Shown one piece after another: positions 1-6,213 of a stretch of DNA of 9,071 nt. A program made the position numbers and the translations under genes. The stretch covers positions 1-9,071 of the forward strand of contig QGUQ01000054.1 of assembly GCA_003242195.1 (NCBI GenBank), written 5' to 3'. The notes under the pieces are model-generated. The model saw only the letters and a list, made by a program, of their open reading frames with translations, was not told where the DNA came from and searched no databases. This stretch comes from Bacillota bacterium (GTDB lineage: Bacteria > Bacillota > Sulfobacillia > Thermaerobacterales > Thermaerobacteraceae). The number at the start of each line of letters is the position of its first letter. The first letter of the stretch is position 1.

Positions 1-2
1 CC

Positions 3-1004
3 ATGAGCGGTTCCGCGGGGGAGGCACCCCTCGGACTGCTGGTCATGGCCTATGGCACGCCCCAGACCCTGGACGAGGTCGAACCCTATTACACCCACAT
101 CCGGCACGGGCGGCCGCCGACGCCGGAACTGTTGCAGGAACTGGTCGAGCGCTACCGCGCCATCGGCGGGCGCTCGCCGCTGCATGAGATCACGGAAGAA
201 CAGGCCCGCAAGCTGGCGGCCCGCCTCAGCGAGCGCCTGGGCCGGCCCGTGCAGCCCTTCGTGGGTTACCTGCACATCGCGCCCTTCATCGCCGAGGCGG
301 TGGACCGCCTGGTGGCCGCCGGGGTGGAGCGGGCCGTCGGGCTGGTCATGGCCCCGCAATATTCGGCCGCCAGCGTGGCCTTGTACCTGAACGACGCCCG
401 GGAGGCCCTGGCCCGCTACCAGCAAGCGCCTGCCGTCACGTACATCGACCACTTCCACGACCACCCCGGCTTCGTGGCTTGCCTGGCGCGCCGCGTGCGG
501 GACACGCTGGAGCAGGTGCCCGCGGACATCCGGCCGCGGGTCGAGGTCATCTTCACCGCCCACAGCATTCCGCAACATGTGATCGACCGTGGCGATCCCT
601 ACGATCGCCATGTGAGGGAAACCGCAGAGCGCGTGGCGCGGGCCGCGGGCCTGGACCGGTGGCATGTGGCCTACCAGAGCGCCGGCCGCACCAGCGACGT
701 GTGGATCGGGCCCGACGTAGGCGACGTGATCCGCGAGTTGGCCGGCCGCGGTGCCGCGGGCGTGGTGGTGTGCCCCGCGGGCTTCGTGGCCGACCACCTG
801 GAGGTCCTCTACGACATCGACATCGAATGCAAGCAGATCGCGGACGAGCTCGGTATCTACCTGGCCCGCACGCCCTCCCTGAACGCAGCGGATGACTTCA
901 TCGACGTGCTGGCCGACGTGGTGATGGATCGCCTGGGTGAAACGCGGCACGAGGCCGCCGCGGGCGGCGGTGCCCCGGCGGGGGAGGGGGAGCCCGGGCG
1001 GTGA
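3..1004 (+). CDS. cpfC: Coproporphyrin III ferrochelatase (CpfC/HemH)
   Basis: Cytoplasmic enzyme that inserts Fe2+ into coproporphyrin III to make coproheme, the next-to-last step of the coproporphyrin-dependent heme pathway. The 333-residue protein aligns by eye with Bacillus HemH along its length. It opens with LLVMAYGTP; Tyr17 matches the coproheme-ligating Tyr of the family. The AHSIP motif carries the metal-handling His187, and the ADHLEVLYD motif carries acidic Glu267. YQSAGRTSDVWIGPDV also matches the family. The ATG at 3 fits the family N-terminus, but its ribosome site lies outside the window, so a slightly earlier start cannot be excluded. The last 20 or so residues are a Gly/Ala/Glu-rich tail absent from Bacillus HemH. 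The stop overlaps the cgoX start by 4 bases (GTGA), so the two are translationally coupled. An upstream hemE would be the usual partner but is not visible. Confidence 0.96.
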   Translation: MSGSAGEAPLGLLVMAYGTPQTLDEVEPYYTHIRHGRPPTPELLQELVERYRAIGGRSPLHEITEEQARKLAARLSERLGRPVQPFVGYLHIAPFIAEAVDRLVAAGVERAVGLVMAPQYSAASVALYLNDAREALARYQQAPAVTYIDHFHDHPGFVACLARRVRDTLEQVPADIRPRVEVIFTAHSIPQHVIDRGDPYDRHVRETAERVARAAGLDRWHVAYQSAGRTSDVWIGPDVGDVIRELAGRGAAGVVVCPAGFVADHLEVLYDIDIECKQIADELGIYLARTPSLNAADDFIDVLADVVMDRLGETRHEAAAGGGAPAGEGEPGR

Positions 1005-2446
1005 CGGCCGATCCGCGGATAGCCGTCGTGGGCGCCGGTATCGCCGGCCTGGCCGCCGCCCTGCGTTTGCTGGACAGCGCGCGGGCCGGGGGGCGCCCCC
1101 TCTCCCTCACCATCCTGGAGGCCGACGCCCGTCCCGGGGGCAAGGTCCGTACCGAGCGGGCCGGCGGCCTTGTCATCGAGCAGGGGCCGGACTCCATGGT
1201 GGCCCAAAAGCCGTGGGGGATCGGCCTGGCGCGGCGGGTGGGTCTGGATGGGGATCTGATCGGGCCGGGCCCCCAGGCGGGCCGCACGTACATCGTGCAT
1301 GGCGGCCGCCTGGTCCCCATGCCGGAGGGCCTGGCCCTGGGGGTGCCCCTGTCGGCCACCGCCCTCTGGCGTTCGCCGCTGTTCTCCCTGGCGGGCAAGC
1401 TGCGCGCCTCGCTGGAGCCCCTGGTACCGCCGCGGCGAGAGGCCGGTGACGAATCCATGGCTTCCTTCCTCCGGCGGCGGTTGGGCCGCGAGGTGGCCGA
1501 CCGCCTCGTCGCGCCGCTCCTGGCGGGCATCTCCAGCGGTGATCCGGAACGCCTCAGCATCGAGGCCACCTTCCCGGAGTTGCGCCGCATGGAGCGGCAG
1601 CACGGGAGCCTGGTGCGGGGCATGCGGGCCCGCCGCCGCGGGCGCGCTGCCCCCGGGGGTGATGGCTTGGCGGACAAGGCGCGGGAGGGACGGCGGCCCT
1701 TCGTCAACCTCCGGGGTGGCCTGGACCGGCTGCCGGCGGCGGTGGCGGCGGAGTTGCAGGCGGCGCCCGGCGTGCGCCTGGTGACGGGCGCGCGGGTCCG
1801 GGGAGTGGAACCCCGGGACGGCGACCGGTACGACGTGATCCTGGAGGACGGCGCCCGAGAGACCTACGACGCCGTGGTGCTGGCGGTGCCGGCCTGGGAG
1901 GCGGCAGGGCTGATCGCCTCCTTTGCCCCCGAGGCCGCTGGCCATCTCCTGGACATCCCCTACAAGTCGTCGGTAGTGGTGGCCCTGGCCTTCCCCGAGC
2001 GGGCCACGGGGAAGCTGGAAGGCAGCGGTTTCATCGTGCCCGCGGGCGAGGGGCGCTTCATCACGGCCTGTACGTGGGTCTCGGCGAAATGGCCGGGCAC
2101 CGCTCCCGAGGGCACGTCGCTCCTGCGCTGCTTCGCCGGCCGGCCCGGCCAGGAGCCGGTGGACCTGGCGGACGACGAGATCCTGGACGCCGTCCTGGCC
2201 GACCTGCGGGATCTCATGGGGATCGAGGAGCGGCCGACGCTAGCCCGGATCTACCGCTGGCGGCGCGCCATGCCCCAATATGAGGTCGGCCACTTGGACC
2301 GCGTGGCGGCCATCACGGCCCACCTGCAGGACCATCCGCGGCTGGTCCTGGCCGGTGCCGGCTACGGGGGCGCTGGCGTCCCCGACTGCATACGCCAGGG
2401 GGAAGAAGCTGCCGGGCGGGTGTGGACTGCGCTGCGCCGGCCGTGA
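1001..2446 (+). CDS. cgoX: Oxygen-dependent coproporphyrinogen III oxidase (CgoX/HemY)
   Basis: FAD enzyme that oxidises coproporphyrinogen III to coproporphyrin III, the substrate of the ferrochelatase encoded just upstream. The 481 residues are a normal HemY length. The N-terminal dinucleotide fold has GAGIAG at 11-16, followed by the ribose-binding Glu40 and the family motif ADARPGGKV. GLVIEQGPDS follows shortly after. The C-terminal FAD motif GAGYGGAGVPDC lies at 452-463. The GTG start at 1001 overlaps the cpfC stop, and the purine run at 981-991 is its ribosome site. In organisms of the coproporphyrin branch this enzyme acts before the ferrochelatase. The final enzyme of the pathway (ChdC/HemQ) is not in this window. 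A protoporphyrinogen oxidase label is common for this family, but pairing with a Bacillota-type ferrochelatase favours the coproporphyrin reaction. Confidence 0.93.
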   Translation: MTADPRIAVVGAGIAGLAAALRLLDSARAGGRPLSLTILEADARPGGKVRTERAGGLVIEQGPDSMVAQKPWGIGLARRVGLDGDLIGPGPQAGRTYIVHGGRLVPMPEGLALGVPLSATALWRSPLFSLAGKLRASLEPLVPPRREAGDESMASFLRRRLGREVADRLVAPLLAGISSGDPERLSIEATFPELRRMERQHGSLVRGMRARRRGRAAPGGDGLADKAREGRRPFVNLRGGLDRLPAAVAAELQAAPGVRLVTGARVRGVEPRDGDRYDVILEDGARETYDAVVLAVPAWEAAGLIASFAPEAAGHLLDIPYKSSVVVALAFPERATGKLEGSGFIVPAGEGRFITACTWVSAKWPGTAPEGTSLLRCFAGRPGQEPVDLADDEILDAVLADLRDLMGIEERPTLARIYRWRRAMPQYEVGHLDRVAAITAHLQDHPRLVLAGAGYGGAGVPDCIRQGEEAAGRVWTALRRP

Positions 2447-2465
2447 CGGGACCCGTCCCGGCCGG
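2437..2465. terminator. Palindromic hairpin between convergent genes, likely bidirectional terminator
   Basis: Two 14-base arms (2437-2450 and 2452-2465) flank a single central A at 2451. They pair at 13 of 14 positions; the only mismatch is T2444 against C2458. The left arm contains the cgoX stop codon, and the right arm ends 2 bases before the stop of the minus-strand propeller gene. On the plus strand the stem is followed by only TTT, so this is not a textbook U-tract terminator. Its position between two convergent stops still makes termination or 3'-end protection the likeliest role. Confidence 0.6.
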
Positions 2466-2467
2466 TT

Positions 2468-3814
2468 TCAGCGCGGGCACGCGCGCAGGATGCGGTCGTC
2501 CTCCGGCGCCGGATCGCCCCGCCCGTCGCGGTTGCTGGTGCCGAAGTAGAGACAGCCGTCGGGCCCCGTCTTCACCGCGCGGATGCGACCGTACTCGCCC
2601 TTGAAGAGGACCTCTTCTTCCACGACCGTGCGCCCGTCGGCACCGAAGCGGATGCGGTGCAGGTGGCGTCCCGCACTGTCTGCGCCGAAGCCCAGCGTGC
2701 CGAAGAACAGGCTGCCATTCCACGCCCGGATGGGGCCCGAATAGAAGTCGGCCGTCGCCGGTGCGATGATGGGATCGTACGCGCGGAGCGGGCTGCTGTA
2801 GTTGTCGTGGTCGGGACCCACCTTCACCGGCCAGCCGTAGTTGCCGCCGGGCTCGATGACGTTCACCTCGTCCCAGGCGTCGGGACCGTGTTCCACCGCG
2901 TAGAGGGCGCCGGTCCCGGGGTGGAAGGCGAGGCCCTCGGGGTTGCGGTGGCCGAAGGAGTAGACGGGATTCTCGCGGCCGAGGGGATTGTCGGGCGGCA
3001 CCGAGCCGTCGGGGTTCAGGCGCAGGATCTTGCCGTGCAGCGAGTCCGGGTCCTGGGCCCGGCCCGGCTCGCCGGCGTCACCGGTGGAGACGTAGAGCTT
3101 GCCGTCGGGGCCGAACTCCAGCTGTCCGCCGTCGTGGATGGCCGCCGCCGGGATGCCGTCCAGCAGCACTTGCCGATCCACCAGCCGAGGGCCCGACGGC
3201 CCGCCGGCATCGAAGCGGAAGCGCACGACGCGGTTGGCGATCCGCCCCGCCGTACGGTAGGTCTGGTAAACGTAGACGAAGGGCTCGTCGGGAAACCGCG
3301 GGTGCAGGGCCAGGCCAAGGAGGCCCCCTTCGCCGACGGCTGCCGTGTCCTCCAGCGTGGCCAGCAGGATGGGGCGGCCCTCGCCAGCGGGTCGCCACAG
3401 GCGGACGCGACCGGGCCGCTCGGTGAAGAAGAGGTTGCCGTCCCGGTCGAAGGCCATGTCCCAGGGCACCTCAAGCCCCGAGGCGACCACCTCCACCCGG
3501 GGCTCTCCGGCTTCCTCTTCACCCGTGCCTCCCCCACCGGCGCGCGGGGCCGGGGAGGTGTCCGGGCTTTCGGGCGGCTCGAGCGGAACCGTTTCCTGCG
3601 CTCCACGTTCCGGGCCCTTGGACGGGGAGGCGGGCCACAAGAAGACGACCCCCGCCGCGACAAGCGCAAACAGCGACAGTAGCCCCGCCACCAGCGCCGC
3701 TACCAGCAGCAGCAACGGGCCGCCTCTGCCGCGCGTCCCGTGTTGCCGTGTTCCGCCCGGTGGCCTCCCGCCGTCGGGTCGCAAGCCGATCCCTCCCGCC
3801 GTCTCTACGGCCAT
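2468..3814 (-). CDS. Membrane-anchored PQQ-dependent sugar dehydrogenase-like beta-propeller (GSDH family)
   Basis: Probable quinoprotein sugar/aldose dehydrogenase of the soluble glucose dehydrogenase / YliI (Asd) family, acting outside the membrane. The chosen ATG at 3814 gives 448 residues. A basic N-terminus is followed by one strong hydrophobic segment at about 33-60 with no lipobox Cys. A Pro/Gly/Glu-rich linker spans about 61-105, and the propeller runs from about 106 to the end. Landmarks are His227 in IHDGGQLEFGPDG (matching catalytic His144 of Acinetobacter sGDH), Arg290-Asn291 in GHRNPEGLAF (matching Arg228-Asn229), and EHGPD at 308-312 followed by DEVN and GGNYGWP, the calcium/PQQ region. 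The frame stays open upstream to 4339, but that part is antisense to perR and reads as Arg/Pro-rich shadow. The ribosome site is weak (GGCGGGG). It lies 143 bases downstream of perR on the same strand and may be co-transcribed. The substrate cannot be told from sequence. Confidence 0.85.
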   Translation of the reverse strand: MAVETAGGIGLRPDGGRPPGGTRQHGTRGRGGPLLLLVAALVAGLLSLFALVAAGVVFLWPASPSKGPERGAQETVPLEPPESPDTSPAPRAGGGGTGEEEAGEPRVEVVASGLEVPWDMAFDRDGNLFFTERPGRVRLWRPAGEGRPILLATLEDTAAVGEGGLLGLALHPRFPDEPFVYVYQTYRTAGRIANRVVRFRFDAGGPSGPRLVDRQVLLDGIPAAAIHDGGQLEFGPDGKLYVSTGDAGEPGRAQDPDSLHGKILRLNPDGSVPPDNPLGRENPVYSFGHRNPEGLAFHPGTGALYAVEHGPDAWDEVNVIEPGGNYGWPVKVGPDHDNYSSPLRAYDPIIAPATADFYSGPIRAWNGSLFFGTLGFGADSAGRHLHRIRFGADGRTVVEEEVLFKGEYGRIRAVKTGPDGCLYFGTSNRDGRGDPAPEDDRILRACPR

Positions 3815-3957
3815 TTCGCCCCGCCGGGGCACGGTCCTGCCCGGCCAGGGGTACGTGACCACCGGGCCGTACGGGAAGCCGGAGGAAGGCAGGCTCGATG
3901 GCCGGTGGGGCTGGCGCGAGGGCCGCCCTTGCCCGGCCGCCAGGGTGGCGAACGCCT

Positions 3958-4425
3958 CTAGCTCGCCTGCGTCGCGTGCGCTTCCCGGCGGCTGGACCGG
4001 CAGCCGGGGCAGAGGCCGGTGAAGACCAGGGTGTGACCGGTCAGAAGGAATCCCGAGCGCGCTGCGACCACCTCGAGCAAATCCGGCAACTCGGGTACGT
4101 GGATGTCGGTGACGGTCCCGCAATCCACGCAGCGCAGGTGCACGTGGGGGTGGGCGTCTCCGTCGTAGCGACCGGCGTCGCCGGGGAAGGTGATGCGCCG
4201 GGCGAGTCCGAGGCCGGCCAGCAGGTCCAGGGTGCGGCGGACCGTCGCCCGACTGATGGTGGGGAAGTTTCGCCGGACGGCGTGGTACAGTTCCTCCACA
4301 TCCGGATGCCGCCCCTGGCGCGCCATGTCCAGCAGGCACTCGTAGACCGCCAGACGCTGCGGCGTGGGCCGGAAGCCGGCGTCCCGCAGGCGCTTATAGA
4401 GTTTGATGTCTCTGCGTGACGTCAC
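3958..4425 (-). CDS. perR: PerR-type Fur-family metal-dependent repressor
   Basis: DNA-binding peroxide or metal sensor of 155 residues, close to PerR length. The winged helix (about 8-80) is followed by a dimerisation domain with a structural zinc site, Cys99/Cys102 and Cys139/Cys142. At a constant offset of 3 from Bacillus subtilis PerR, all regulatory-metal ligands are present: His40, Asp88, His94, His96 and Asp107. Asp rather than Glu at 107 favours PerR over Fur. The recognition helix is odd: RATVRRTL has Arg63-Arg64 where PerR has Tyr60-Asn61. The GTG at 4425 is preferred because AGGAGG lies 7 bases upstream. A TTG at 4479 would add 18 residues that the family lacks. The upstream region carries an array of 11-base repeats. 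Targets are unknown; the downstream propeller gene, or perR itself, are candidates. No AT-rich Per box was seen. Confidence 0.88.
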   Translation of the reverse strand: MTSRRDIKLYKRLRDAGFRPTPQRLAVYECLLDMARQGRHPDVEELYHAVRRNFPTISRATVRRTLDLLAGLGLARRITFPGDAGRYDGDAHPHVHLRCVDCGTVTDIHVPELPDLLEVVAARSGFLLTGHTLVFTGLCPGCRSSRREAHATQAS

Positions 4426-4432
4426 GGTCGTG

Positions 4433-4438
4433 CCTCCT
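4433..4438 (-). promoter_or_regulatory. Strong ribosome binding site that fixes the perR start
   Basis: The minus strand reads AGGAGG here, 7 bases before the GTG at 4425. This site decides between that GTG and the upstream in-frame TTG at 4479, whose own purine run sits only about 4 bases away. Confidence 0.75.
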
Positions 4439-4521
4439 CTGGTGCCCTCCGTCGCCCGTGCCTCGTTCGACGACGCCAAGCCCCCTCCATCCCGCTGGCA
4501 TCAACATTGTCCTCGACGCTC

Positions 4522-4565
4522 CTGAGAGCCCGCTGAGAGCTACCTGAGGTCCGCCTGAGCACCGC
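4522..4565 (-). repeat. Four CTCAG boxes at exact 11-base spacing, facing perR
   Basis: On the plus strand CTGAG occurs at 4522, 4533, 4544 and 4555, always 11 bases apart. On the minus strand, reading toward perR, these are CTCAGG, CTCAGG, CTCAGC and CTCAGG, each followed by five variable bases. One-turn direct repeats upstream of a gene are typical of OmpR/PhoB-class response regulator sites, and such a regulator is encoded at 5533-6207. A possible -10 element, GACAAT, lies at 4511-4506 on the minus strand, 10 bases beyond the last box. No good -35 hexamer is visible, which would fit an activated promoter. The repeats are seen directly; the binding role is inferred. Confidence 0.7.
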
Positions 4566-4647
4566 CCGTCCGGCGCAGCGGGCGCGACGGCCGGGGAGGG
4601 GCGCGAACGGCCCCGCCACCAGCTGGGGTTTGGGCGGCACCCTTTTC

Positions 4648-4680
4648 CTCAGCAGCGGGTCAGACAGGCCTCAGGGCGTT
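4648..4680 (+). repeat. Three YTCAG-like boxes at exact 11-base spacing, facing doxX
   Basis: CTCAG at 4648, GTCAG at 4659 and CTCAG at 4670 repeat with the same 11-base period as the array at 4522-4565, but in the opposite orientation, so each array points at its own divergent gene. A weak -10-like TTTAAG at 4680-4685 would place the array over the -35 region of doxX. The 88 bases between the arrays (4560-4647) are GC-rich, and nothing clear was seen in them. Confidence 0.6.
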
Positions 4681-4724
4681 TTAAGGAAACCGTTCCATCC
4701 TGGTGGCAGAGGGAGGGATCAGCG

Positions 4725-5321
4725 ATGGCGGTGATCAGCGGAGCCCAGGCGACCCAGGTGGCGCAGTCCATTCGGCAGCGCCACGGCGTCTTCGAGGAAC
4801 CACCCTTCGCGCGGTGGCTGTTCGCCGACACTCGCTCGGCGTGGATCTGGCTCGTGCTGCGGCTGTGGCTGGGCTGGGAGTGGTTGCAGGCAGGCCTCCA
4901 CAAGGTGGGCAACCCCAAGTGGACCGGCGCCGAGGCCGGTGCGGCGGTGACCGGGTTCCTGAAGGGCGCGCTTGCCAAGACGACGGGCGACCACCCGGAT
5001 GTGGCCGGCTGGTACGCGTGGTTCATCGACCGGATCGCGCTGCCCAACGCCAAGGTGTTCGCCTTCCTGGTGGCCTATGGTGAGGTGCTGGTTGGCATCG
5101 CCCTGATCCTCGGCCTCTTCACCGGGATTGCGGCCTTCTGCGGTACCTTCATGAACGCCAACTTCCTGTTCGCCGGTACCGTCAGCTCGAACCCGATCAT
5201 GTTCATCGTCGGAACCTGGCTGGTACTGGCGTGGCGGGTGGCCGGCTGGTACGGCCTGGACCGCTGGGTGCTCCCGGCCCTGGGTACGCCGTGGCATCGC
5301 GGAGCGGTCTTCGAGAAGTAG
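4725..5321 (+). CDS. DoxX-family integral membrane protein
   Basis: A 198-residue inner-membrane protein of the DoxX family. Four hydrophobic segments are visible at about 40-60, 110-131, 133-152 and 157-178, after a soluble N-terminus of about 37 residues. The first segment has the family-like pattern RLWLGWEWLQAGLHK, with acidic Glu52 in the membrane; Glu120 opens the second segment in YGEVLVGIALILG. DoxX relatives include a thiosulfate:quinone oxidoreductase subunit and, in mycobacteria, a membrane partner of superoxide dismutase in oxidant defence. Which role applies here is not shown. The ATG at 4725 has GGGAGGG 7 bases upstream. It is divergent from perR across a region with paired 11-base box arrays, and a hairpin terminator follows, so it is probably transcribed alone. 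Confidence 0.85.
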   Translation: MAVISGAQATQVAQSIRQRHGVFEEPPFARWLFADTRSAWIWLVLRLWLGWEWLQAGLHKVGNPKWTGAEAGAAVTGFLKGALAKTTGDHPDVAGWYAWFIDRIALPNAKVFAFLVAYGEVLVGIALILGLFTGIAAFCGTFMNANFLFAGTVSSNPIMFIVGTWLVLAWRVAGWYGLDRWVLPALGTPWHRGAVFEK

Positions 5322-5373
5322 TAGGCTGAGATTTCCGCCTCAACAACCCCACGTTCCCCCCTTCCAGCCCGCG

Positions 5374-5416
5374 CCGGGCGGGGTGCCAGGGACAGGCCCC
5401 CGCCCGGTGTTGTTAT
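5374..5416 (+). terminator. Hairpin terminator after doxX
   Basis: The arms CCGGGCGGGG (5374-5383) and CCCCGCCCGG (5398-5407) are perfectly complementary over 10 bases around a 14-base loop. TGTTGTTAT follows directly, a T-rich run on the plus strand. The hairpin starts 52 bases after the doxX stop. A smaller alternative hairpin (GCCCG / CGGGC, 5367-5379) overlaps its left arm. Confidence 0.6.
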
Positions 5417-5429
5417 GGCGGCCGCCCGA

Positions 5430-5460
5430 TTGACCGCAGGCCTGTCGAAATGTGCACAAT
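5430..5460 (+). promoter_or_regulatory. Candidate promoter of the two-component operon
   Basis: TTGACC at 5430-5435 (5 of 6 to the -35 consensus) and CACAAT at 5455-5460 (4 of 6 to the -10) are separated by 19 bases, slightly long. It lies just after the doxX terminator and about 70 bases before the regulator start. No CTCAG array is present here, so self-regulation through those boxes is not supported. The 8-base palindrome CAGGCCTG at 5437-5444 falls in the spacer. Confidence 0.4.
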
Positions 5461-5532
5461 GGGAAGGTGGATCCTGTCTCCCGCGGGCGAACGGGTTTCC
5501 CGCCAGCCGTCGCGGGCAGGGGGGAGCGGGGC

Positions 5533-6207
5533 GTGGAACGGATCTTGGTCATCGACGATGACCCGGCGATCACCGGCTTACTGAGGCGGGGGCTGTCGTA
5601 CGAGGGTTTCGCGGTCGACACCGCCCACTCGGGGGAAGAAGGCCTGGCGCTGGCGCGGGAGCGGCCTCCCGACCTCGTCATCCTGGATATCATGATGCCG
5701 GGCCTCGACGGTCTCCAGGTCATGGAGCGGTTGCGCGCGGCCGACCCCGAGTTGCCCATCCTGCTGCTCACGGCGCGGGACGCTCCGGCCGACCAGGTCC
5801 GGGGGCTGGAGGCCGGGGCGGACGACTACGTGGTCAAGCCCTTCACCTTCGAGGTGCTCGTGGCCCGCGTGCGCGCGCTGTTACGGCGGCGGCACGCGGA
5901 ACGGCCGGCGCTGCTGCGCTTCGCCGATCTCGTGCTGGACACGGGTACCTACACGGCGCGCCGGGGCGAGCGGGAGATCCACCTGACGGCCCTGGAGTTC
6001 AAGCTGTTGCAGGAATTCATGCGGCACCCGCGCCAGGTCCTGCCCAAGGACCAGTTGCTGGAGCGCGTGTGGGGATACGACTTTGGCGGTAACACCAACG
6101 TGCTGGAGGTCTACGTCAAGCAGCTCCGCCAGAAGCTGGAGGCCGGAGGGGAGCCGCGGCTGATCCATACGGTGCGCGGCGTCGGTTACGTCCTCAAGGA
6201 GGGATGA
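5533..6207 (+). CDS. OmpR/PhoB-class response regulator, MprA-like
   Basis: Phosphorylation-controlled transcription factor of 224 residues. The receiver domain (about 1-118) has the acidic pocket Asp8-Asp9-Asp10, phospho-acceptor Asp52 in LVILDIMMPG, switch Thr80 and Lys102. The winged-helix DNA-binding domain follows from about 126 and ends with the hallmark HTVRGVGYVL. From memory, the sequence resembles Mycobacterium MprA, notably LEVYV and GEPRLIHTVRGVGYVL. The GTG at 5533 is preferred because a GGGGGAG ribosome site is correctly spaced and the protein then starts at the conserved ERILVIDDD. The upstream in-frame GTG at 5452 sits inside the likely promoter. The sensor kinase follows with a 3-base gap. 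The 11-base CTCAG arrays at 4522-4565 and 4648-4680 are plausible targets. Confidence 0.93.
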   Translation: MERILVIDDDPAITGLLRRGLSYEGFAVDTAHSGEEGLALARERPPDLVILDIMMPGLDGLQVMERLRAADPELPILLLTARDAPADQVRGLEAGADDYVVKPFTFEVLVARVRALLRRRHAERPALLRFADLVLDTGTYTARRGEREIHLTALEFKLLQEFMRHPRQVLPKDQLLERVWGYDFGGNTNVLEVYVKQLRQKLEAGGEPRLIHTVRGVGYVLKEG

Positions 6208-6213
6208 GGCCTG
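6196..6213 (+). promoter_or_regulatory. Ribosome site pointing to a CTG start for the kinase
   Basis: AAGGAGGG at 6196-6203 is a near-perfect Shine-Dalgarno sequence, and the codon 7 bases later is CTG (6211). The only in-frame standard start is the GTG at 6232, 28 bases beyond the Shine-Dalgarno and without one of its own. The ATG at 6204 directly abuts the Shine-Dalgarno and opens a different frame. Confidence 0.55.

Noticed and set aside
857..1945. Long minus-strand open frame opposite the heme genes
   Set aside because: Low-complexity Arg/Gly/His/Pro composition, opposite two intact enzymes; a composition shadow.
2657..3682. Plus-strand open frame opposite the propeller gene
   Set aside because: No recognisable motifs, while the minus-strand reading has conserved active-site motifs throughout.
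3938..3950. Small hairpin CGCCA-GGG-TGGCG just after the perR stop
   Set aside because: A 5-base stem with no T-run on the minus strand is too weak to call a terminator in DNA this GC-rich.
3815..4339. In-frame upstream extension of the propeller protein by 175 residues
   Set aside because: It is Arg/Pro-rich, runs antisense-overlapped or frame-shifted through perR, and matches no part of the family. The ATG at 3814 gives a clean basic start and membrane anchor.
4422..4640. Short minus-strand open frame upstream of perR
   Set aside because: It spans the box array and the perR ribosome site, is Arg-rich and lacks a convincing start.
4480..4724. Search for an AT-rich Per or Fur box upstream of perR
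   Set aside because: No 7-1-7 type inverted repeat resembling TTATAAT was found; only the CTCAG arrays stand out.
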